This document shows positions 18,005 through 27,453 of a DNA stretch of 62,479 nt, one piece after another. The notes under the pieces were generated by a model that saw nothing but the letters and a program-made list of their open reading frames with translations, was not told where the DNA came from and searched no databases. This DNA comes from Nocardia carnea (GTDB lineage Bacteria > Actinomycetota > Actinomycetes > Mycobacteriales > Mycobacteriaceae). Location: positions 1-62,479 of the forward strand of contig NZ_JARWOV010000306.1 of NCBI RefSeq assembly GCF_029868855.1, written 5' to 3'. How positions within the stretch are numbered: the first letter of the stretch is position 1; each line of letters opens with the position of its first letter. The position numbers and the translations under genes are program-made.

Positions 18005-18232
18005 CTCCAACTCCAAACCCTCTCCACACCCCCAACCTGTCCGAACGATGCAGGACGGTAGCCACGTCCTGTAACAGCAGGTTTATGCGCCGGTTGATCG
18101 CGGCTGGGGACGACCGTTGCTCGCGCCCGTGCGGAGCATTCGATTTCAGGCGGTATCGGCCACTCATCCAACTCGACTCAGTATCTCCGCCCCACCTTCG
18201 GCGCCTTGCACCGGCGACCGAGCAGCTCATAC

Positions 18233-18829
18233 TCATTTTTCGAGGTACGAGTCCAGCACCCGGGTCATGAGGTCACCCAGAGCGCTCCGGGTTTCGGGCC
18301 CGCCTGGTCGCGCGATCTCCTGCAGGGTGAATCCGTCGATCAACGCAACGAATTGTCGCGCCGGAGTCCGGGGATCCGTCACGCCGAACACACGCAGGGC
18401 TTCTTCGGTTGCTGCCTCGATGTTGTGCATGATGCGGTGCACCGGCTCGGCAAGTTCCGGGCGTCTACGAACGGCGAGATATGCCTCGAACTGAGCGACG
18501 GAGTCGTCGTTGTCCTGTCCGGACACGAGGTCGATCAGGCGTGCCGCCAGTTCGTCTCGCGTCATCGCGCTGGTTTGGGCTGCCTCCAGCAACGCGGTCA
18601 CCTTGTCCGTCACCGTCTCGGCGATCTGGGTGATGGCGGCATCGATCACTTCGTCCACGGAACTGAAGAAGTAGCTGGTCGTAGAGGGCGGAAAGCCGGC
18701 CCGCTCGGCCACGGCGCGGAAGGTCACGCGTTCGAGCCCGCGGGCAGCGATGATCTCGATCGCCGCGGTGATCAATTGGTCTCGGCGCTCACGGCCTCGT
18801 GTGTAGTGCATGCGACGTGCCCGGGTCAT
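18233..18829 (-). CDS. TetR family regulator of the hydrolase/amine oxidase operon
   Basis: A 198-residue TetR regulator with helix-turn-helix VTFRAVAERAGFPPSTTSYFF and an all-helical ligand domain. It is divergent from a seven-gene operon, and a set of CCAGAG/CTCTGG arms lies in the 128-bp gap. It likely represses that operon. The SYFF turn resembles regulators of lipid or xenobiotic genes, but the ligand is unknown. Confidence 0.9.
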   Translation of the reverse strand: MTRARRMHYTRGRERRDQLITAAIEIIAARGLERVTFRAVAERAGFPPSTTSYFFSSVDEVIDAAITQIAETVTDKVTALLEAAQTSAMTRDELAARLIDLVSGQDNDDSVAQFEAYLAVRRRPELAEPVHRIMHNIEAATEEALRVFGVTDPRTPARQFVALIDGFTLQEIARPGGPETRSALGDLMTRVLDSYLEK

Positions 18830-18847
18830 GTGGACACGGTACCGACA

Positions 18848-18877
18848 CCAGAGGAACTCTGGTCAAATGGCCAGAGT
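18848..18877. promoter_or_regulatory. Putative TetR operator with three arms
   Basis: CCAGAG (18848-18853), CTCTGG (18857-18862) and CCAGAG (18871-18876) form two overlapping inverted repeats sharing the middle arm. The better one is ACTCTGG-N8-CCAGAGT at 18856-18877. It lies between the TetR start and the operon start at 18958. Confidence 0.55.
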
Positions 18878-18957
18878 GTGAGTACGCTGGCCGCATCAGC
18901 TACCACGCTGCACCGGCGGAGCCCGTTGCCGTTGCCGGTCCGCTACCAGGAGACTTC

Positions 18958-20067
18958 ATGGCCCGCCACAAACCGCCCGTGGCCGATCGCGTCGCACGAT
19001 TGGTCATTCGAACAGCAGGAGCCCTGCCGACTCGCGTCCAACGGATCCTGGGCGGTCGAAGCATTCGCATCGATGGCGCCCGGCTGGACCCGACAGTCCA
19101 GCTCGGTGTGCGATTGATGAACATCACTGCCGGTGCGACCTTCGAGACGCTTCCAGTGCCCCGAGGTCGCGACCAGATCAACCGGGAGGCGTGGACCGTA
19201 CGCGGTGAGCTACCCGCCGATATAGCAGACCTTGTCATCGACGGCGCCGACGGATCGCTCGAGGCGCGCCTCTACCGGCCGATCGGCACATCGACGACAA
19301 CACTGCCGCTGCTGGTCTACTTTCATGGTGGAGGATGGGCCCTCGGAAGCTTGGACTCGGCCGACTCGGTCTCCCGATTCCTCGCCCGCCATGCCGATGC
19401 GGCGGTGCTCTCGGTGGACTACCGCCTGGCACCCGAACACCCGTTCCCCGCCGGCGTGAACGACGCTGTCGCGGCCTTCGACTATGCGGTCACCCACGCA
19501 GACAAGCTGTATATCGACCCGCGGGCGGTCGCGGTCGGTGGCGAAAGCGCGGGCGGAAACCTCGCGGCAGTCGTGGCCTTGCAGACCGAAGCCGAACGTC
19601 GAACGCGGCCCGAACGCCCGGTGCCGGCTTTTCAGCTGCTGTTCATGCCGGTAACGGACCTGAGCAGAAAACACCACTCCTACTCGTTGTTCGGTGACGG
19701 ATTCTTCCTGACCGACGCGCAGATGGACTGGTACAAGAACCACTATTTGACCGACCCCGATCAAGCCTTGGATCCGCAGGTGTCACCGCTGCTGGCCGAG
19801 GATCTGTCCGGGCTGCCGCCCGCGTACGTCGTCACCGCGGGATTCGACGTGCTGCGCGATGAGGGTGAGGCCTATGCCAGGCGCCTCAAAGAGGCCGGAG
19901 TGCCCGTGGCGCTGCGCCGCCATCCCGGAATTGTCCATGGGCTGGTCAACGCGACCGGTGTCGGACGGGTGGCCGCCGACGTACTGCTCGAGACGGCGGG
20001 GGCCATCCGGTTGGGCCTCAACGCCGCTGACCACCATACCTTTCCGAGCGAGATAGAGACAGCGTGA
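18958..20067 (+). CDS. HSL-type alpha/beta hydrolase (esterase/lipase)
   Basis: A 369-residue hormone-sensitive-lipase-family esterase. The oxyanion motif HGGGW is at 123-127 and the nucleophile S197 is in GESAGGN. DVLRDEGEAYA and HPGIVHGL hold the Asp and His of the triad. I start at the ATG at 18958 with AGGAG before it. It is the first gene of an operon in which each stop overlaps the next start. The related mycobacterial mymA region also links a lipase, an FAD enzyme and an SDR, but orthology is not shown. Confidence 0.9.
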   Translation: MARHKPPVADRVARLVIRTAGALPTRVQRILGGRSIRIDGARLDPTVQLGVRLMNITAGATFETLPVPRGRDQINREAWTVRGELPADIADLVIDGADGSLEARLYRPIGTSTTTLPLLVYFHGGGWALGSLDSADSVSRFLARHADAAVLSVDYRLAPEHPFPAGVNDAVAAFDYAVTHADKLYIDPRAVAVGGESAGGNLAAVVALQTEAERRTRPERPVPAFQLLFMPVTDLSRKHHSYSLFGDGFFLTDAQMDWYKNHYLTDPDQALDPQVSPLLAEDLSGLPPAYVVTAGFDVLRDEGEAYARRLKEAGVPVALRRHPGIVHGLVNATGVGRVAADVLLETAGAIRLGLNAADHHTFPSEIETA

Positions 20068-21446
20068 AAAACAGCACAGATATCGTCGTCGTCGGCGCCG
20101 GGCTGGCCGGTCTCACCGCCGCGCGCGCGGTGCGCGCGTCCGGTCTGCGAGTCCATGTCCTGGAGGCCCGAGATCGGGTCGGAGGCCGCACCGTCAACCA
20201 TGATCTCGGCGATGGCCACATCGTCGAAGCGGGCGGCCAATTCGTAGGGCCCACACAAGATCATGTTCTGGAGCTTGCCGCAGAACTGGGGGTGACCGCG
20301 TTCCCTTCCTACAACGAAGGCAGCAACACTTATGTGAAGAACGGAAAGACGCGTCGGTTCGACCACGGAGTACCCCCGGATCCTCTAGCGCTCGCCGACG
20401 TCGGCTTACTGGTCGCTCGACTCGACCGCCTCTCGCGAACCATCCCGGTCGACGAGCCGTGGCGAGCGCCGAACGCCCGAGCCCTCGATGCCGTAACGCT
20501 GACCAGTTGGGCCCGGCGAGGCGCCATGACCGACGGCGGCCTGGATCTTCTCAACGTCCTGCTCGGATCCGCGTTCGGCGGATCGGCCACCGATGCGTCC
20601 GCACTGTTCGGACTCTGGTACTTCGCCGGCGCCGGAAACGAACGCACTCCGGGCACCGTCGCCCGGATGATGGACGTTGTCGACGGCGCCCAGGAATCGC
20701 GATTCGTCGGTGGTTCCCAACGCCTTTCACTGCTACTCGCCGAGGAACTGGGCGATGCGTTGACCCTCCGCGCCCCAGTTCGCCGCATCGATCAGAATGC
20801 ATCGCAGGTGGTTGTTCACACCGATGATGCCGAATGGACCGCCCGGCGGGTAATCGTCACCGCACCCCCGGTACTCGCGACACGAATTGCGTGGAATCCG
20901 GTACTCCCTGCTCCGCAAGAGGCACTGTTCCAGCGCATGCATTTCGGCACGCTCGCCAAATTCGAGGCCGTCTATCCGGAGCCATTCTGGCGCTCCGAGG
21001 GCATCTCCGGTCAGGGCGTCTTCCGTGACCCGTCCGCACCGGTCTGCTCGATGTTCGATAATTCCCCACCTGACGGCGGCCCCGGTGTGCTGATGGGTTT
21101 CGTCGGCGCACAGCAGTGGCGGAACTGGGCTCCCAAATCGCCGCGAGAACGCCGCGGTGCGGTGCTGCGCGCGTTCAGTGCCGTCGTCGGAGCCCGGGCA
21201 CTGCAACCCATCGACTGCATCGAAAAGGACTGGACCGCGGAGGAATGGACGCGAGGCGGCCCCACCTCGGTTCTCGCCCCCGGCGTCTTGACCGAACTGG
21301 GGCGCTGGCGCGATGTTCCCTTCGGACGGGTGCACTGGGCCGGGGCCGAGCATGCCGACTACTGGAACGGATTCATGGACGGCGCCGTCCGATCCGGCAA
21401 ACAGGTGGCCGCCGAAGTCACCGCAGCAGAAGGAGATCTATCGTGA
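20064..21446 (+). CDS. Flavin monoamine oxidase family protein
   Basis: A 460-residue FAD-dependent amine oxidase. It starts with the dinucleotide motif GAGLAG at 11-16, followed by the family GxVGGR segment (EARDRVGGRTVNHD) and GGQFVGPTQDHV. The C-terminal FAD loop reads RVHWAGAEHADYWNGFMDGA. The GTG start overlaps the previous stop (GTGA), indicating translational coupling. It oxidises an amine or related substrate with O2 or an acceptor. In this operon the next protein is an SRPBCC binding protein. Confidence 0.9.
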   Translation: MKNSTDIVVVGAGLAGLTAARAVRASGLRVHVLEARDRVGGRTVNHDLGDGHIVEAGGQFVGPTQDHVLELAAELGVTAFPSYNEGSNTYVKNGKTRRFDHGVPPDPLALADVGLLVARLDRLSRTIPVDEPWRAPNARALDAVTLTSWARRGAMTDGGLDLLNVLLGSAFGGSATDASALFGLWYFAGAGNERTPGTVARMMDVVDGAQESRFVGGSQRLSLLLAEELGDALTLRAPVRRIDQNASQVVVHTDDAEWTARRVIVTAPPVLATRIAWNPVLPAPQEALFQRMHFGTLAKFEAVYPEPFWRSEGISGQGVFRDPSAPVCSMFDNSPPDGGPGVLMGFVGAQQWRNWAPKSPRERRGAVLRAFSAVVGARALQPIDCIEKDWTAEEWTRGGPTSVLAPGVLTELGRWRDVPFGRVHWAGAEHADYWNGFMDGAVRSGKQVAAEVTAAEGDLS

Positions 21447-21922
21447 CCGACCGATTCGTCGTCAGCGCCCACCGCAACCTTGCGGTGACCCCGGAAGAAG
21501 TGTGGGAGCTGACCAGCGATACAAGTAGGTACGCTGACTGGGCCAGCAGCGTCCTGGAGGTGTACCGAAACCACGGACATGCCCGAGAGGGAGGTGTCTA
21601 CACCGAGAAGGTGACGTCGGTAGGGCCGTTGACAACTCACGCAACATGGACCGTTCAGAAGGTCGAGCCGATGACCCTGCGCATCGACTCGGGGGAGGGA
21701 TTCGCCCCGTTGCGCAATGTGGTCAACATCTTCCGCTTTGCGCCGCTCGGCGGTGGGACCGGCACGTCGATGACATACGAGTTCCAGTTCGATCTGCGCC
21801 CGCGCATCGTCGGCTCGCTGGTCCATCGACTGCTGTCCCGATCGATGGCGGCCGGTTTCGACGAGTCGATGCGTGCCTTGGAGTCGGTCATCCTGTCGGA
21901 GCGCGCCGATGCCGAGCGCTAG
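21443..21922 (+). CDS. SRPBCC family protein
   Basis: A 159-residue START/Bet v1-like protein (SRPBCC). It opens with FVVSAHRNLAVTPEEVWEL and DTSRYADWASSVLEV, the usual first strand and helix, and ends with the long helix SLVHRLLSRSMAAGFDESM. The GTG overlaps the amine oxidase stop. Such proteins bind lipophilic ligands or act as cyclases. Between an amine oxidase and an SDR it may carry the pathway intermediate. Confidence 0.85.
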   Translation: MTDRFVVSAHRNLAVTPEEVWELTSDTSRYADWASSVLEVYRNHGHAREGGVYTEKVTSVGPLTTHATWTVQKVEPMTLRIDSGEGFAPLRNVVNIFRFAPLGGGTGTSMTYEFQFDLRPRIVGSLVHRLLSRSMAAGFDESMRALESVILSERADAER

Positions 21923-22676
21923 CCTCGCCGGCAAGGTCGTCCTGGTTATCGGCGCGTCCTCCGGTATGGGGCGTCGTTTCGCTGAGCTGGCCGCCGCCGC
22001 AGGGGCTACCGTCGCGATCAGTGCCCGGCGCGCGGAGCTCTTGAACGAGATCGCCGACACTCAGAACGCTCTTGGTCATCGCTGTTCGGCGCACCCCGCC
22101 GATGCTACGGATGCCGCCGCCGCCCAGCAGGTGATCGACCAGGTTGTCGACCTGTACGGGCTTATCGACATGGCCGTGCTGAACGCCGGCGGCGCACCAG
22201 CGCTCGATCTGACGATCCTGAGTGCCGATGACATCACCGGATACATGCGCACGAATTACGACGTCACGGTGAACTACCTCGTTCCGATAGTGCGGCAGAT
22301 GCGTTCTCAGGGCAGCGGGACTATCGCCCACACCAATTCACTCGCCGGCTGGTATGGGATTCCATTGCAAGGCCCGTACTCGGCGGCAAAGGCCGCCCTG
22401 CGGGTCCTGTTCGATACCTACCGCGCCGAGTACGCACGCAGCGGTATCCACTTCGTCTCCATCTACCCTGGATTCGTGCGCACGGACGCGACAATCGGCG
22501 ATGGGATGCCCGCGCCGGGCGAGATCGACGAGGACACCGCGGCCGAGCACATGATTCGCGCCGTCATCGGGCGCGGCGAATCGTATTCGTTCCCCCGATC
22601 CACGGCAGGCTTGGTAGGAGTCGGTCGCATCATTCCCGCACGCGCACGGCGAGCAATCCTGCGTCGACTGTTGTAG
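21909..22676 (+). CDS. Short-chain dehydrogenase/reductase
   Basis: A 255-residue SDR with the cofactor motif IGASSGMG, the NAGG turn, Ser in HTNSLAG and the YSAAK catalytic pair. It overlaps the SRPBCC gene by 14 bp. The Arg-rich residues after the second strand (SARRAELL) favour NADPH. The C-terminal tail (IIPARARRAILRRLL) is basic, like membrane-associated SDRs of lipid metabolism. It probably reduces or oxidises a keto/hydroxy intermediate. Confidence 0.88.
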   Translation: MPSASLAGKVVLVIGASSGMGRRFAELAAAAGATVAISARRAELLNEIADTQNALGHRCSAHPADATDAAAAQQVIDQVVDLYGLIDMAVLNAGGAPALDLTILSADDITGYMRTNYDVTVNYLVPIVRQMRSQGSGTIAHTNSLAGWYGIPLQGPYSAAKAALRVLFDTYRAEYARSGIHFVSIYPGFVRTDATIGDGMPAPGEIDEDTAAEHMIRAVIGRGESYSFPRSTAGLVGVGRIIPARARRAILRRLL

Positions 22677-22711
22677 CGCCGAGGACCCGGCCTTCGATCA
22701 AGAGGACATCC

Positions 22712-24126
22712 ATGACAGTGGCATCACCGGTAGCTGAGCTACGACGAGCTTTCCAGGACGGTACGACCCGGTCCACCGAGTGGCGCGGCGCCCAACTGCG
22801 CGCACTACGTCGACTCCTCCTCGACAACGAGGACGCGCTCGCTGTGGCCCTGCATCACGATCTGCAGAAAAGTGCCACCGAGGCACTGCTGACAGAAATC
22901 GGCGTCGTTGTCGGCGAGATCGACCATACGCTCTCCCATCTGACGCGATGGCTACGTCCACGGCGCGTGTCGGTGCCCGCCAGGCTGCTGCCTGCCTCGG
23001 CGCGAGTGGTTCGTGAACCACTCGGCGTCGTGTTGATCATCGCACCCTGGAACTATCCGATTCAACTGCTTCTCGGCCCCCTGGTAGGAGCTCTCGCGGC
23101 CGGGAACACCGCGGTTCTGCGTCCCAGCGAACTCGCACCCACCACGTCGCGGGTCCTCGCCGAACTCCTACCGCGGTACCTCGACCCACGTGGCGTCCGC
23201 GTCGTCGAAGGAGGTGTCGACGCCACGACCGCCATGCTGGGTGAACGCTTCGATCACATCTTCTTCACCGGTAGCGGTCGAGTCGGCCGGATCGTGATGA
23301 AGGCCGCGGCAGCGACGCTGACGCCGGTCACTCTCGAACTGGGTGGCAAGTCACCTGTCTGGGTCGACGGCACCACCGACCTCGCGGTCACAGCACGCCG
23401 AATCGCCTGGGGAAAATTCGTCAATGCGGGGCAGACATGCGTCGCACCCGATTACGTCCTCACGACACCGGCGGTTCGGCCACAACTGGAACGGCGCTCG
23501 CCGACGCCATTGGAGACCTGTTCGGGACCGACCCCCGGCACAGCCCCGACTACGGACGCATCGTCTCCAACGCCCACCTCGACCGCCTATCGAGATTCCC
23601 CGCCCAGGGAACACCCGTGGTAGGCGGAGTCATCGACGAAAGGTCGCGCTACCTGGCGCCGACCGTCCTGACCGAGATCGCACCGCACGCACCGGTCATG
23701 GACGAGGAGATCTTCGGACCCATCCTGCCGATCATCGATGTCGCCGATGCCGATGCCGCCATCACGTTCATCAACGCGCGTGACAAGCCGCTGGCACTGT
23801 ACGTATTCAGCGAATCAGCAGCGACCCGAAGCCGGTTCGAACAGCAGACCAGCTCAGGCGCATTGGTTTTCGGCACCGCCCTTCTTCACCTCACCGTACC
23901 CGGCCTGCCCTTCGGCGGTATCGGAGCCAGTGGCATGGGCGCCTACCACGGTGAGCCCTCCATCAGGACGTTCAGCCACGAGAAGGCAGTTCTCGACAAA
24001 CCACGGCACCCCGACCTCACTCGGCTGGTGGAACCGCCCTACAACCGGTTCGGGCGCCGGCTCGTGCGCCTGTTGTCCACCAACGGAAGAAGTCTCGTCC
24101 CCCGCAAGAGAAAGTCCCCACGATGA
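22712..24126 (+). pseudogene. Aldehyde dehydrogenase (ALDH3-like), frameshifted
   Basis: The first 260 or so codons encode an ALDH of the fatty-aldehyde/ALDH3 type, with PWNYPIQLLLGPLVGALAAG, FTGSGRVGRIV, the general-base Glu in ELGGKSPVWV and the catalytic Cys in NAGQTCVAPDY. At about 23490, after RPQLE, one base (probably an A in an AA run) is missing. The remainder continues in the next frame (TALADAIGDLFGTDP through GLPFGGIGASGMG) to 24126. It is either a recent inactivation or a sequencing error; all other catalytic parts are intact. The stop overlaps the next gene's start (ATGA). Confidence 0.85.
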
Positions 24127-25085
24127 CCAACGATGCCACCGACATCCGCGCCCTCGCGATGGGTGTGCATGTCCTGGACGTACTCGTACGCCCGGTAGAG
24201 GAGATACCCGCAGGACAGGGCGGAAGCCTCGTCGAGCAAATCACGATCAGCGCGGCAGGAACCGCGGGAGCACCGGCTCTGGTCATGTCGAAACTCGGCG
24301 CGCAGGTGCGCTCAGCCGGTGTGATCGGCACCGATACCCTCGGTGATCTACTGACATCGCTGCTGCAACGTGACGGGGTCGACACCTCGTTACTCCAGCA
24401 GATACCAGACGTGCAGACCTCCGCGTCCGTGCTACCGATTCGGCCGGACGGATCACGTCCGGCATTACATGTGGTCGGAACCAACCAGTATCTCGCGCAA
24501 CATATTCCGTGGGACGCCCTCGCCGAGGCAGAGATAGTCCACCTGGGCGGAGCCGAATTCTACGGCGGTGACACCGCGGCCCAAATCCTCTCGCGCGCAC
24601 GAGAGCACGGCGCCATCACCTCGGCGGACAGCCTTGCCCCCGGTGTACCCGACGCACTGGCCTACGTCCGGTCAGCACTGCCACACCTCGACTACTTGCT
24701 TCCCAACGACGAACAGATCATCGGGTGGACCGGAGCATCGAACCTGCACGACGGCTGCCGCCGACTCATCGAGTGCGGCGCACAATGCGTAGTCGCGACC
24801 GCAGGTGCCGCCCCCACAGTCATCGCGACCCGAGACGGCATCACCGAGGTTCCGGCGTTCTCCATCGACGTCGTCGATACCAGTGGATGCGGTGACGCGT
24901 TCACTGCCGGCTTCATGTACGCCATCGCTCTCGGAATGACTCCCGTCGCCGCGGCAACTTTCGGCAACGCAACCGCCGCCCAGGTCGCGCAGGGCCTCGG
25001 CAGCGATTTCGGCATCTACAATTTCCATTCCGTGCAGCAGTTCGTTGCCGACCATGGCAGGAGCCTGAACAACCATGAACGGTAA
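24123..25085 (+). CDS. PfkB family carbohydrate kinase
   Basis: A 320-residue ribokinase/PfkB-fold kinase. The N-terminal glycine motif region is AAGTAGAPALVMSKLG, and the C-terminal signature DTSGCGDAFTAGF holds the catalytic Asp and anion hole. It phosphorylates a sugar or nucleoside-like alcohol with ATP. Its ATG overlaps the aldehyde dehydrogenase stop and its end overlaps the class II aldolase start, so kinase and aldolase probably act in series on one sugar. Confidence 0.88.
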   Translation: MTNDATDIRALAMGVHVLDVLVRPVEEIPAGQGGSLVEQITISAAGTAGAPALVMSKLGAQVRSAGVIGTDTLGDLLTSLLQRDGVDTSLLQQIPDVQTSASVLPIRPDGSRPALHVVGTNQYLAQHIPWDALAEAEIVHLGGAEFYGGDTAAQILSRAREHGAITSADSLAPGVPDALAYVRSALPHLDYLLPNDEQIIGWTGASNLHDGCRRLIECGAQCVVATAGAAPTVIATRDGITEVPAFSIDVVDTSGCGDAFTAGFMYAIALGMTPVAAATFGNATAAQVAQGLGSDFGIYNFHSVQQFVADHGRSLNNHER

Positions 25086-25749
25086 CGAGCTCGCCGCCGT
25101 CCGCGAGTCAGTGGCCGAAACCAGCCGAAAACTCCACGCACATGAACTGGTGCTGGGGACGGCCGGCAACGTCAGTGCGCGCGTCGGCGACCTGATAGCC
25201 ATCACCGCCACCGGAGCCACCCTCGCCACCGCGACCCCAGACGACATCACGGTTGTCGATCTCACCGGCAAAATCCACCTCGGACGACTACGCCCGACAT
25301 CGGAACTGAAGATCCACCTCGGCATCTACCGCTCCTCCGAGGCAGGTGCGGTCGTTCACGCCCACTCCCCGAAGGCGGTATCGCTTTCGCTGGTCACCGA
25401 CGAGTTGCCGGTCATCCACTACCAGCAACTCCTTCTCGGCGGCGCGCTGCCCGTGGTGCCGTTTGCCCCATTCAGTACCGACGAGCTAGCGGCCTCCACG
25501 CTGTCGGCGCTGGAACACAAAAGCGCTGCGATACTGGCTCACCACGGATCGGTGGCAGTGGGAGCAACGCTCGACAAAGCACTCGACAACGCGTTGCTAC
25601 TGGAATGGTTATGCCAGATATACCTCGACGCAGCGGCGGTACAACCTCCGGCATCGCTCACCGACGAGCAGCTCCGAGCGGTAGTGGAAACGGCAGTGCG
25701 CACAGGCTACGGCACCACGCACACAGCGGACCCTCGTAATATCGGCTGA
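25075..25749 (+). CDS. Class II aldolase (fuculose-phosphate aldolase-like)
   Basis: A 224-residue class II aldolase of the FucA/AraD type. It has the phosphate-site GTAGNVSARVGD, zinc ligands in VVHAHSPKA, and AHHGSVAVG. It overlaps the PfkB kinase gene by 11 bp. By analogy with kinase-aldolase pairs, it would split a phosphorylated ketose into DHAP and an aldehyde, which the (broken) neighbouring ALDH could oxidise. No isomerase gene is seen nearby. It is last in the operon. Confidence 0.87.
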   Translation: MNGNELAAVRESVAETSRKLHAHELVLGTAGNVSARVGDLIAITATGATLATATPDDITVVDLTGKIHLGRLRPTSELKIHLGIYRSSEAGAVVHAHSPKAVSLSLVTDELPVIHYQQLLLGGALPVVPFAPFSTDELAASTLSALEHKSAAILAHHGSVAVGATLDKALDNALLLEWLCQIYLDAAAVQPPASLTDEQLRAVVETAVRTGYGTTHTADPRNIG

Positions 25750-25767
25750 GTGTGCGGGATGCGGGCG

Positions 25768-26100
25768 CTATTGCGGCAGTCGCTCCGGCTTGAGGAAGCA
25801 GCGGTGGATGATCAGGCCGGCCGCTCCGTGCACGACGGCTTGGGCCGCAGTGGCGAGGCCGTGATGGTGATCTCCCGACGTGTGCCCGCAACAACTCGGC
25901 GGTCCAGTTCTGCCCGCACCATCGTTCCGAGGCAATCGGCGAGTTCTGCGTAGCGGCCACCGAGTATAACCGCGTCGAGGTCGCAGATATTGAGCACCGC
26001 GGACAGGGCGACGCCGAGCGCGGCGCCGGCCTCGTCGACCGCGGCGCGTGCCTGGACATCACCGCGTGTCAGGGCTCGGGTGAGCGCCGTGAACCGTTCA
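25768..26100 (-). pseudogene. ROK family sugar kinase/regulator, C-terminal fragment
   Basis: The segment encodes only the end of a ROK protein (AALGVALSAVLNICDLDAVILGG, then YAELADCLGTMVRAELDRRV). Near 25845 the frame shifts to AQAVVHGAAGLIIHR and ends in TAG. The N-terminal ATP and sugar domains are missing; the upstream edge abuts an oppositely oriented LLM fragment near 26100. Confidence 0.7.
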
Positions 26101-26563
26101 CCGCGGCCAAATCCATCGCCACCGCCTCGGTGTTGTCCGGTAGGGCGGGTGGAACTCGGTATCGGTGTCGGATGGTCGCGTGGCGAATTCGCGGTCCTCG
26201 GAGCCCATTTCGACCATCGCGGCGCTCGAACGGGCGAGATGGTCGCGTTGATGCGTGCATTGTGGGAACCGGGCTGGACCGAATTCCACGGCACCTTCTA
26301 TCGGGTGCCGCGCCTGGAGATGAGTCCCACACCGCCGCCTATTCCGATCCTCGTCGGCGGGCTCAGCAATATCGCGCTGCGCCGTGCGGCCGGCCATGAC
26401 GGCTGGATCGGCGATCTGATGACCACCGACCAAGCCGTCGAAACAGCCACCGTGCTGCATCGGATCCGTCGTGACCTCGGAGAAGACGGCGAATTCAGAA
26501 TCGTCGCCCCGCTCATTGATGCAACCGGACCCGACGACTACCAGCGCGCTGCCGATGCCGGGG
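26101..26563 (+). pseudogene. F420-type LLM oxidoreductase fragment
   Basis: The middle of a luciferase-like F420-dependent oxidoreductase is readable: AKSIATASVLSG, then, after one extra base near 26145, GRVELGIGVGWSRGEF, GARTGEMVALMRALW and PIPILVGGLSNIALRRA. About 100 N-terminal residues and the C-terminus are absent. Loss of both ends plus the frameshift make it a pseudogene. Confidence 0.7.
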
Positions 26564-26565
26564 TC

Positions 26566-26827
26566 CGGCGGAGGCCGCGGAAGCGTTGCGACCGGTCTCG
26601 GTGGCTACGCCGAACCGGCGGGGCCGCCCGGCGCCCGGCAGTTGGTCAGCGTTCCGCTGATCGAACCGACACCCCGGCTCGCCCTGCTCGCGATCTGGCG
26701 TTCAACGGGTGGAATTTCCACCTGGCTCATCCGATTCGTCGAGCCGCTAGCGGCGGCAGGATCGCAGGTGCAGGCACCAGCCGACGAGTCTCCGATTTCC
26801 TGGGCACCGGATCGTGCCGCGATCTAA
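26566..26827 (+). pseudogene. Possible LysR effector-domain C-terminal fragment
   Basis: The open stretch contains LVSVPLIEPTPRLALLAIWR, which resembles the last strands of LysR effector domains (VPLxxPTPRLxLxxVWR). There is no DNA-binding part. It follows directly on the LLM fragment, so it is a third piece of unrelated genes joined here. The identification rests on one motif. Confidence 0.35.
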
Positions 26828-27453
26828 CCGATTTCCCATACCCTTGTAGTACAAGAACGGTTCCTACGGCCTCAAACCTGCCGACTCTGGACCAGACGGT
26901 GGAAGGGAATGCTGCATCGGACCACGGTGTCTCCTATCCGTGCACCAGCCCGGGATCCCCGGACCACCCGGTAGCGTCGTTGTAGACAACAACTACATGG
27001 TTCGTACGCGGTTTCGTCAGTGACTTTGACAGCTGCGGAGCTTCGAGTTACCTTCGAATTTGCTTTATCCACCTTCTGGGGATGTTTTCACCACTTTTCG
27101 GTGCACGAGTCCCCCCTCGCGCACCAAAACACGACATTTGCACCCCTGGTGAGGGTCGAGTGGACAAGTCCGACTCGAACACGGAGGTTACCAGTGGTTG
27201 TGGATGTCTACCTGCGGTTTTTCCTGGCGTTTGCGCCAGATCGGGCCGTACGCACGGCGCCGTGCACTGCCGGGCCGGCCGGCGACAGGCCGCGCGCGGG
27301 GGTGCCGACTGTGATCTCGCCCATAATCCCGCCCCAGACGCCGTGGCAGCATCTCCGGGCTGAACTTTGTCCGGATCGCCGCCCTCACTCAGCGCGATCC
27401 CAGGTCACCGACAGCGTCGTCACGGTCGGTCCCAGCCCTGGTCGAACTGCCCG
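26828..27453. other. Non-coding stretch with orphan palindromes
   Basis: I see no gene in these 626 bases. They contain CTTGTA-G-TACAAG (26843-26855), a GntR-like palindrome without an adjacent regulator. A looser repeat, GTTGT-AG-ACAAC, lies near 26979, and a perfect 14-bp GC palindrome GCACGGCGCCGTGC lies at 27252-27265. Base composition is more AT-rich between about 26990 and 27150, which suggests an abandoned promoter region. Confidence 0.5.
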
